Below the pieces are notes generated by a model. It was given only the letters and a program-made list of their open reading frames with translations, ran no database searches and was not told the origin of the DNA. The position numbers and the translations under genes are program-made. Shown in pieces: positions 29,701-40,522 of a stretch of 64,000 nt of DNA. Numbering within the stretch: the stretch's first letter is position 1; every line of letters starts with the position of its first letter. The DNA comes from Acestrorhynchus altus (taxonomy: Eukaryota > Chordata > Actinopteri > Characiformes > Acestrorhynchidae), in assembly GCA_034509495.1 (NCBI GenBank), contig CM067510.1, positions 29,705,889 through 29,769,888 on the forward strand, given 5' to 3'.

Positions 29701-31158
29701 CAGTCAGAGTCTGTATGCAGGATGAGCATGTACACGTTGACAGAGCGGTAAACATGCACCGGAAGCTCCTTTGGTATTTAAACTGGGATTTAATTCATTT
29801 GGAAATGGATTACTCACTGATAATTCATCACTCACACAATTTACTGATCCTGAGCCTGGAAAACGGCATGCGACTGCCTGTGAAGTGCAAAAGTCTGGCG
29901 TTATAAAAGTTAAATATAGCGAAGGTGTCATTTTTCCCAATTGTATTTTATACATCATATATCGGGATATGATTTTTTTTTTGTCCATATTGCCAAGCCC
30001 TAGTAATATTTGCCCCACATAATTACCCACAATGTTGGTACTCAGGAAGTAAAACCCATTTATAACTGTGCCATGTAAATAATTGGCAGAACACTGTAAC
30101 AGCTTATTAATGATTACAAATTGTGACATTGGCTTTACATTGACAAAATGCCTCCTTTCAGAAATCACGGGCAACAGCAGGAAAATAACTCCAGTCATAC
30201 CGAAGGTGCTCATCCATGCCCGCTCACTGGCATACCAAGGTTAAGTGTAGAGCACAACCCCTGTTCTGAAGTGATCAGACTCTGGGTTAATATTACTTAT
30301 TGAATACAGTGAAACTGAATCCAAGTGCATGCTTTTTCTCTTTATTGTCCTCTACTGGACAACCTCTTATCTCTTGGCTGATCTTCCCTTCTTCTGAACA
30401 CTCCTGGTTAACTTCTGAACTTTGTTATTGATGAATTCACGAGAGTGTTAACTTGCATCCTGCTGCCAGAGTGCTTTTCTTTCTACATACGCTGTATGTC
30501 CAAAGGTTTGTGGACACCCCTTCAATTAACTATACTCCACTGCTTTAAGTTCTACCGCTGACACAGCAATGCAAATGCACTTGCACAGCTTGTCTAGTCG
30601 CTGTACAGAGGCATTGCCATTAGATTAGGACTTTCTGGAGCAGATGTACAAACATTAACCTATTGGCGCCATGCCTAATACCAGGCCTGAGGTAGAAAAG
30701 TATATTAAAAAAACCATCATTGAGCTGCGGAGCAGTGGAACTGTGGAATTCCTCTGGAATCATGGTGCTTCTTCCAAAACTTTTGAGATGCGTTGGGAAG
30801 CTGGGGATGAGGCACTCTTTAAAAATAAAAGCGTCAGAAGGGATCGTTTGGAGAAACGACCTTATAATGAGCACTCGGATCTATTCAGAAAAGTTGTCCT
30901 CCTACAACCACTGCGGTTTATTTTCCTTTGCCATTTCCAAGCCTAGAACAAAAAGGGCAAGAGTGTACCATCAAGTGGCCTTTAAAGATGTTCTCTCAAA
31001 TTGAGTTAAATGCTTAAATAAAGAGGGGGATTCACAGAACGCAGTGGCTACATCATTCAACTCAAGCTGCCCACCAACTCACTGTCTGCAAAACACTCAC
31101 TGACAATCACAAACTGTTCCTGCTGAGGAACCTTAATGCTAGCCAAACTCTCAGCAGG

Positions 31159-31209
<51 letters not shown>

Positions 31210-31454
31210 CCCTTGTGTAATGAAATCCAGATGAACATCAGGCAGAGGCGGGCACATCAGACCAGCAAAACCAGGCTGAGGTGGCTGACGTGGTATAATG
31301 CAGCAGTGTGATTAACATAAACATCAGCGGATCAAAGTCTGTTCCTGTAGTTTTCTTTATTATTTTACATACAATGTTTCCATATTTGCATTAGTCCTCT
31401 AGGGCAGGGCCAAATTACAGTGTGCAATGCAAAGCGAGATCACTAAATGGGTGA

Positions 31455-31511
<57 letters not shown>

Positions 31512-34172
31512 ATATCCAGAGGTGTCCTAATTTTTTAATATTGTTCCTTTTACTTTAATATATCATATTGTATATCATTTAGACGTTTTTTATTTTGTCC
31601 ATATTGCCCAGCCCTACAAAATACACAATAAGCTAAAGTCAGTTTCACATTACAGTGGAATATCAGTACTCAGTTTTATGTCAATATAACATGCAAAGGT
31701 TTGGTCACCCCTGGTCAGAACGACTGTTAACAGTCAACACATTGCCTTCGTATTTTAAGCAAAACATATTTTTATATAATATATTTTTATCTTTAACATT
31801 TACAATATAACACAAAATGAAACTTTGGGCACCGTGCACCAAGCAGCGTCCCCTTCGGCAAGTATCACAGGACTGTGAGGGCCATAGTAAATCCTTCTGC
31901 TTGCACCTTTTCAGGTAGTCTATTGTGCGTTTTAAGGTGTGTTTAGGGCCATCCTCATTTAAACTTCAGCGTTTCATTCACATTCATTGGATACATTCTT
32001 CTCTCTACCTGTGGAATGTTCCCCGTGCCACTGGCTGCAACACAACCCCAAAAGACGATTGCTTAATGCATGTGGGGGTGTTCTTGTCATGAAATTCTGT
32101 GCCCCTTTTTTCCTCCAAACATATCGTCGCTCACTGTGGCCAAAGAGTTCTGTTTTGTTCACCACCATCGTTGAAATAACAATCATCACTCTAAAATCAA
32201 AACCAAAACAATGCACTGGTGTTGCTTAAAATATCGAAAAGTGTATTTCATCTCTGGCTTCATGCTTTTTGCAGATCATTTCATCCTGCTTAACCGTTCA
32301 TAGCAACAGTAATGCTGATCAAGGGTGACCAAAGTTTTGCACGCAACTGTATACAGAGGTGGCGAAAAATAGGCCGCTGACATCTCCGCCCGTAGCTACA
32401 TAATGCGATGACATTGCAGTTTATACCAGAGGATAAAATCCATTTCACGCTTACAATGCCATATCAGTATTGCGTTTGATTTGATTTCAACATATGTCAC
32501 AAATAAAGTGAAGAGATAATATTTGTCACACAGCCTATTTATGCTCCGTTTCCCAGTAGCAAAGCAGCAACTGCAGCAAAAAAAAGGGGTCGACATGATC
32601 ATTTACGCAATACATGTAAAATGCAGATAAAGTATGTTCCCCTGCTACAGAGATCTTCTCTCACACGAGTCTGCTGCCTGATCTTGGTGAAAAAAAAAAA
32701 CAGTACATATTGTTTTTAACAGACTTTAAGCCAAACTCACCAAAAAATGGGCAGAATTACAGAACCTACTTTACCTACTTTATACTCAAAAACTATGGAA
32801 AAGGCCACTCTGATTCTCCATCTCCATCAAGTTGCATTCAATATTCAAGAAACATTTCATCCTGCATGCCTTTTGGAAAACCTTAACTTTTGCACACTTT
32901 CTGTCGCAGGAAACTACCCTCCTCTACGCAAGTTTTACTTTCCTTACACAGCATTCCTCGTTTCCTTTCTGAGTAATTACAACACAGCACTGACAGTGGC
33001 CGGTGATCATATGAGTAGAAGCTGACAGAGAAGTGAAACCCAAAGACCTTCATGTGGGAGTTTTTCCATTTTTCTCATCTTGGCTCAAAACAAAAGATCG
33101 GTTGACACTTATTACACTCCAAAGTTCCACGCTGGCTTTCAACATGACAGCATTATCAGCTCTTTAATACGTCGAGGGCTGGTCTATAAGGCAGTATTCT
33201 ACAGACAGCAGTATGAGCTGCTTCGTATTCGGCTAGTCCAAACACGAATGAAGCTTGATTTAAGGGTAAAGACGTTGTTGCCAGTAATTCAAGTCTGCAC
33301 AGTGGTGCTTGCATTTCTGTTAACCTGAATACATTCATACAAGTCCTAAACGTAGATAAGGAGAACCGAACCGAATCGATGACACAAAGTAATTTATTTA
33401 TCGAGGAAAATGATCCGATATGACATAGGTGTGAGTGGCAAAAGAATGTGAATATTTGCTTTCTGCATCTGGTGTGACCCCATGTGCAGCGATAACTGCA
33501 ACTAAAGCTTTACAGTAACTGTTGACTTGTCCTGCACATTGGCTTGGAGGAATTTTAGCCCATTCCTCCGTACAAACTTCAACTCGTATGACGGTGGGTT
33601 TCCTCCCATTAACTTGCTTGCATTTCTACTGGATTAACTAAATAAAAATTTTGCTAGATAAAGTTATCCTTATTTAACCATTCGTTGATGGAACAATTTC
33701 TGTGCTTAGGCTCGTTGTCTTTCTGCATGACCCACATTAAGATTCAGCTCACAGACATTTTCCTTTAGAATTTGCTGGTATCATTCAGAGTTCATTGTTC
33801 CATCAATAATGGTAATCTCTCCTGGCCCAGATGCAGCAAAACAGGCTCTGTTTTGCGACCATCATACACATGGATTTTTATGCTGGAATGCAATGTTTTG
33901 TTTTCTCCAAACACAGCGCTTCTCATTTAAACCAAAATATCTATTTTGGTCTCATGTGTATGGAGTCGAAAAAGGGTTAAAAAGATAGTAAAAAAAAATG
34001 CAGTAACAGATTTACCAACATTTGTAGCTGCGTTTGAGCAACTTTGAGCATACATGTAAAATCCAAATCCACAAATGAACTGAAATGTGTGAATAATAAT
34101 ATTCTTATTATCATCATTATTATTATTATTGTTATTATTATTACTATTATTATTTTATTATTGTTGTTGTTA

Positions 34173-34247
<75 letters not shown>

Positions 34248-37200
34248 GTTCACACGTGTGGGAAAATATTTTATTATATAAAAATAATTTTTAAATGTGT
34301 AGAAAAGATTTGTAAGCATTTGTAAATCAAATGTTGTGAATGTGCACCTTCTCTGCTGCTTGTGTGGAACTCTTTCTGCAGCGGCTAATCGATGTGCTAA
34401 CAGGAAAGATTTTCCTCAACCAATCAGATCTCAAGTTTTATTTAACCAATCACGTTCACGTTTACATTTGCGGCATTTGGCAGACGCCCTTTTCCAAAGC
34501 GACTAACAAAAGTGCTTTGCTGTTCACTCAGAAAATATCCTTAACTAGTAAGAGGAGGCTCGAATCCAGAGAGTCCTCAAGCTTAGGTGCTGTTTATAAC
34601 AAACGTCAGATTGGAGACCAACAAGATTCACTATAATTATAATCCTTTAATGGGTTAATGCTCTTGAAAGAGATGGTCTTCAGTCTGCATCTGAAGTCAG
34701 AGAGTGACAGTATTTTTGTCCCCTATTTTGGATGAGTTGCAATGGCCTGATGGGTCACATATGAAGGCCAGCTAGAAGAGACTTGCAGTAGTCTAATCTT
34801 GCAATGACAAGAGACTGAACAAGTCGACTTTCTAGACAGAAAAGGTCCAATATATATATATATATATATATTATATCCAATATATATAATATAATATAAT
34901 ATAATACAATTATAAATAGAATTAAATAGAAATATCCACATTTGTGAATTTACATTATTATTATTATTATTATTATTATTTGATTCTGGATGGTAGATTT
35001 GGATTTTACATGCATGCAAATTTCAGAACACCTGTGCCTATTATTTTACAAGCTCAAAATCTTTTTGACCCTTCTGGCTCCATACATCTGTCCTCAAAAC
35101 ATTGCGTCAATAGCCTTCTGGCTTGTCCACGTGATCTTCAGCAAGCTGCAGAGCAGCAGCAATGTTCTTTAGGAGAGCAGCAGTTTCTCCAACCCTGCCA
35201 TTCAAGCCATTGTTGTTCATTGTTCTTCTGATGGTGGACTTATGAACATTAACATAAGCCAATGTGAGAAAGGCCTTTAGTTAGGTTCCTTTTGGACCTG
35301 GCAGACTATTAAGTGCCTTGCTCATTGTTAGTCGGCCACTCCTGGGGAGGGGAATAATGGTCTTGGCTGTTGGTTGGTGGAGTCCAAACTCTTTATAAAT
35401 GGTTTTGTAACCCTTTCCAGCCTAAAAAAAAAAGCAAAACTCTTACACAAACACGTTGATAATATCAAACTTTCATTTTTCTCAATAAATCAATTAGAAG
35501 TTCATGATCGTGGGCCTTGACTTTGACTTGCAGCTGTAACGCCAGCACAGTAGTTGTTATGGGCTGGAAGTTACTGGAAGTTAGAGGTCAAAATCATCTT
35601 GTCAAACGAATCTATTTGTTACGGTAAGGACATTTTACATCGATTCATTGGCAAAGCAGATTTGCCCTGTGATAAAGCCATTGTACTTCAATACAAAAAG
35701 TACTTTTTTAACCTAAGAATAGACCCCCCAGTTTGCATTGATGTGCTTGCAGGTACTGAATAACAAGCCTTAAGCCTGGGGTTTTAAGGGGTCGATGCCT
35801 TTCATTATCCAAAGAAGAAAATAAGAATATTATAAGAAACCAGTAGAATGCTAACAGCCCACTGTTGGAGAGATCTCTTTATCATAGGAGACTTTCAGGA
35901 ACAGACAGCCTGACCTCCACGAAGAATGAAGAACAGTATGTGTAGAGGGAGGAAAAATATGAAAAAAAAGACATGGGGAAAGCCATTTACAAGTGTTAGA
36001 GCTATAATGTTGGTCGTCTGCAGTACAAAGAGTTTCCCCACTGCAGCTGAGAGCAGCGTCAGGGGACTGTGCAAAAGAATACGTTCAGATTTACTGTTCA
36101 CCTGAAATGACCAGCGCTCTAATAGAGAGCATTCCTCTACAAGCCTAGAAAGCAAATGATGCCGTTGCTGGTCATGAGACAGTCAAAATCCCACAAGTTG
36201 TTGGAAGATGATATCTTGAAGGGGAAAAAAAAAGGGCTCAAACCAGGCAAATGGGCCACAACTGTGAGGACAAGGAAGGACTTTGTTGATCAGAAGCGTC
36301 TGACTGGTTACCTTAGGTAACATTTGATGCCTGCAATTAATTGTTTCAGTTCTAGTTACAGTAATGTTTGGTATGGAAGACTGTGTGGAAATCCCTTCCA
36401 GCTTAAGTAGCTAAACCCATTTGCACTCATTTGAAACTAGGGCATGACATCGCTACAACTAATTCCTACTGAGCTCAGTGTAAGAATGATGGCTGTCCCA
36501 CTGCGGGCCAACGGCCAGGACTGACCTATTTGTCCAGCACTCTATAGGAGGAGGTTCGCCTTCATGTGGAACGCAGAATATAGATGATATTAAACACCAC
36601 CCCACATGACTTGTACAGTTATCCTTTTAGCATGCACAATGTCTGAAAATGAAATTAGGTCACGCACATGGATTAGGCTTTAATTGTGTTTTACAGCTTA
36701 GACTGAGTGCTGCTAATGTTTTCTAAATAACAATTTATGGTGGAAAAAGCCCCGGAAGTACACATCACTGCTTCATAACAGTGTACCACTGACATACATG
36801 TCCAGGTTGTTGTTGCGTAACAGTCCTTTTGTGCATTTCGATTGGCTATTTTCATCGTTTCGTAAAGGGGGGGCAATTATGTTTTAATACACATGTTTAA
36901 ATAATTGTGGAAAGTGTTGCTGCCTGCTCCACCACTAGTGAGCGAGGGACGTTTGAGGACATGGACAGACTGTACTGTATGGAGGCGGAGATTAAGAGCA
37001 TGAGTGTGAAGAAGATAGAGCAAGAGTGACAGAGGTGGGGTGGTGGTGGGGTGGGCAGTTTGGGAGAAGTTGTGGTGATCATGGGAGCTGAGAGAAACAA
37101 ACCTCCTCCAAGAATCGGTACAGTCTAGTCGTGACCTTACATGCCCCGTGACTCTGCGAGCTAATCTGAACGGGAGTGAGGAGACTGAAATGAGCTCGCT

Positions 37201-40200
37201 CAGAGTTGAATCCAGCCAGACAGCAGCGTCTGAGCCTTTTCACTTCCGAGCCAGGAGCTAGGGCTTCAAACTCTTCGCGCAGCATGAGAAAAATAAGAAT
37301 ATTCGTGCACAAAGCCCACCGCCGAATCTACGCAGGCACACACACCCATCCATGAAAATGTATAGATGGAAAACAGAAATGGACCAAAATACATGATATA
37401 TGTTGAGGTTTGACAAGGAGCAAGTCTGCTGATGACAAACCAACGGTTAGTTATAGGTGTATAAGCCTCCGTGACTTAATGCACAACTGCACATGCTGAA
37501 ACATGCCTGTCTGTTAACTGTATTTGAGGTAAGGAGATAAACTGTATAAGAGATTTCATGCGGATGAGCTTACAATATATAACTATATAGTATATAGATC
37601 ACTATATACCGAATATTCTGGACTATAAGATGCACCGGAATATAAGCCGCACCCGCACTTTTTTTAAACAACCTAGAAAATAACATAAATTACGGTATAT
37701 TACAAGATGTTTCTCCACATTTTCTCAGCCCCACTTGCCGTATATGAGCATTTTGTTGTTCTACAATTAGACTGCAGTCCATCTCTTTCGCTTCATACGT
37801 TACATTATGTTATCGTTCACAGGTCATGTTGCAAACCTGACTCGGTCCTGCAGATTTCTCCTTTACAACATCAGGAGAACTCGACCTTTCCTGTCTAGAG
37901 AGGCCACTCAGGTGCTTGTTCAGTCTCTTGTCATTTCAAGACTAGAACTGCAGCTCCCTACTGGCTGGTCTTCCTATGCGGACCATCAGACCATTGCAAC
38001 TTATCCAGAATGCAGCAGCGCGGCTCGTCTTCACTGTTCCTAAATTCAGTCACGTGACTCCTCTGCTGTGTTCCCTTCATTGGCTCCCTCTAGCTGAACA
38101 TCAAATTCAAAACCTTGATGCTGACCTGCAAAGCCAAAAACGGACCAGCCCCTCCATACATGATCGCAATGGTCAAAACTCGAGCTGTACCAAGAGCCCT
38201 TTGAGCTTCAAGTACAGCTCGGCTTGACCCACCATCCCTCAAAACGCAAGGAAAACATGCATCCGGACTCTTTTCTGTTCTGACACCAAAATGGTGGAAC
38301 GAACTTCCCCTGGAGGTCCGAACAGCTGAGTCCCTCACTGTCTTCAAACGCAGACTGAAGACTCATCTGTTTCAGGAGTACTTAACTCCATAAACACATT
38401 TGTTTCAACACGGTCTAAGCATGAGGAACCTCTAGATTCCAGCCTCGCCTACTAGCGAAGGATATTTTAAATACACAGCAAAGCACTTTTGTAAGTCGCT
38501 CTGGAGAAGGGCGTCTGCTGAATGCCGTAAATGTAAATGTAATGTAAATATATTACTGTCACTCTGTTCTTCTTGGCGGTGTTGTATTGTCTGTGTATCG
38601 GGCACAGCAGTGCTGCTGGAGCTTTTAAACACGGCATCTCATGGCCGGACTGAGAATATTCCACCAAACTGAAATATCCAGACAACAGCATCCTGTGGGC
38701 AGTGGCCTGTGACCACTGATGAAGGACTAGAGCATAAACAACACAATCTGTGCAAACGTAGATGAGCTTCTGTCTCTGACTTACACTCTACAAGGTGGAG
38801 CAACCAAGGAGTGTCTATGGATGTACTAACAGATAATCTGTACAGTGCTGGAGCACATTTGCCCCCCAAAGCCCTAGTGTGTTCAGTCACGGTACACTGA
38901 ACCATGTTCCGGCCCACTTGAAGAGGTGGGCTCAGGCACGGTGCAGTTGGACTCCGGCACAGTGTGTACCTACATGGTAAGTGCCAACTGATCATAGTAG
39001 GAGTAAACCATAATAGAGTTGATACAGTGTTTAAAACTACAGCAGCAATGCTATGCCTGATCCACTTGTACCACCACTAATTCAGTGTCATTGCAGTGCT
39101 GAGAATGACCCACCACCTAAGGAACATCTGCTCCGTGGTGGTCGTGAGGGGTTCTGATTACTGAAGATAAGGGTGAAAGAAGCCTTATAAAGTGTGTGGA
39201 GAAACAGATGGACTACAGTCTGTTATTATGGATGGATGGATGGATGTTTGTAGGTGGAGATGGTCACAATATGCTGATATGACTGTATACATTTATTTTC
39301 AATGGACTTCATGAGATTTATTCAGCAGCGATCACAGCAGCATTTAGAAACATGAACCCATGCTCGGGAACCCATGCTTCTCCCACAACATCTCCCTGTT
39401 TGATTTTCACAAATGGTGGAGCTCAAGCTGATAGTGTGGGTATAATAGTGTTTGCTTTCCATCTTTTTGGTCAAGCTGATGGTTAAGAGCTACAAATGCT
39501 GGGGAGAAGAAAACAGAGCTGTCTGATCCCTTTAGGCCTGCTTTTGGGGCCTTTTTCGGTGCTAACTGGACTGACCGTTACATAGTGTACTGTGCACCCC
39601 CGCTGGACCAGTGCTGGGAATTGCACCATCAAGCCAAATATGAAACATACTGTATGTTACAAACTGTAACTTACATAACTGCAGATTTTAATCAAATTTC
39701 AGGAAGTGTGATGTGAATCTAGCATGAAAACCAGCACTTCCTCATCAATTCAGTGTTGGGCTGCTGCTCTAATGCCACCGAGAGTAGCAGGCTCTCGTAA
39801 CAACTTGAATAAAAGTGAAAAGATACTTTGAGGGTCGCACCTCTACCAGCGGTACCCTTCTTACCTAGAACTAATGCACTTCTCCATGGTGTTGATGCTC
39901 TCTGTCTATTTCTTCTGTGTTGAACCGACAGAAAGACACTGAAGCTGAAGGCAAATACAGGTCAGCAGTACTGAATGTACTCTCCACATTCCTGTATTCT
40001 GCCTGCTGATTTATTGCTCAGGTTTGCATATCTTGGCATAGAGCAGGTCTGCAACAACACTAGTTACAGAGTATAATGAGATTTTTGAGCTGTGGGCAAA
40101 ATCAGTTTTTAGTGTACTGTGAAATGCAGATTCATGCCTTATAAACCAACATTTGTCATTTACGAGAGCTGTTCTGTGGTCAGTGGTCCATTAAAGAAAC

Positions 40201-40452
40201 CACAAAGAAGGCTTCTGGGTGCTGTATCTTCTTGTTCAAAATCTTTAAAAAGCTGACATTACATAATAAACTGCAATTGCGATTTCAGCAAAATCTTCAA
40301 AGCAGCAAACTGTACGTTTTAATTGTCAGAGATCACATACATGCATTTCATATTACTGTTGTACAACTAGGAAGCCATAGAATTCAACCCTTATTAAAAT
40401 ATAACACAACATTTTGGACTAGATTCAACAAGAGAGCCATAATAATAATAAT

Positions 40453-40522
<70 letters not shown>

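Larger units (their letters stand above)
33330..35520 (-). mobile_element. Tc1/mariner element split by a 1.1 kb AT-rich block
   Basis: Left part (33330-33960) and right part (35090-35520) are consecutive pieces of one well-known fish element in antisense: the left end has TTTATTTATCGAGGAAAATG and GTGAGTGGCAAAAGAATGTG, and the right part has GGCTTGTCCACGTGATCTTC and GGTGGAGTCCAAACTC. Between them lie ATT microsatellites, an inverted LINE 3' end and AT runs. Confidence 0.75.

Noticed and set aside
29704..30213. 169-residue minus-strand open frame
   Set aside because: It spans R2 repeat and MITE end sequence and has no recognisable motif.
33080..33328. 82-residue open frame possibly a gene in abcc3 intron 1
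   Set aside because: No splice context, no homology and no neighbouring exon-like pieces on the same strand.
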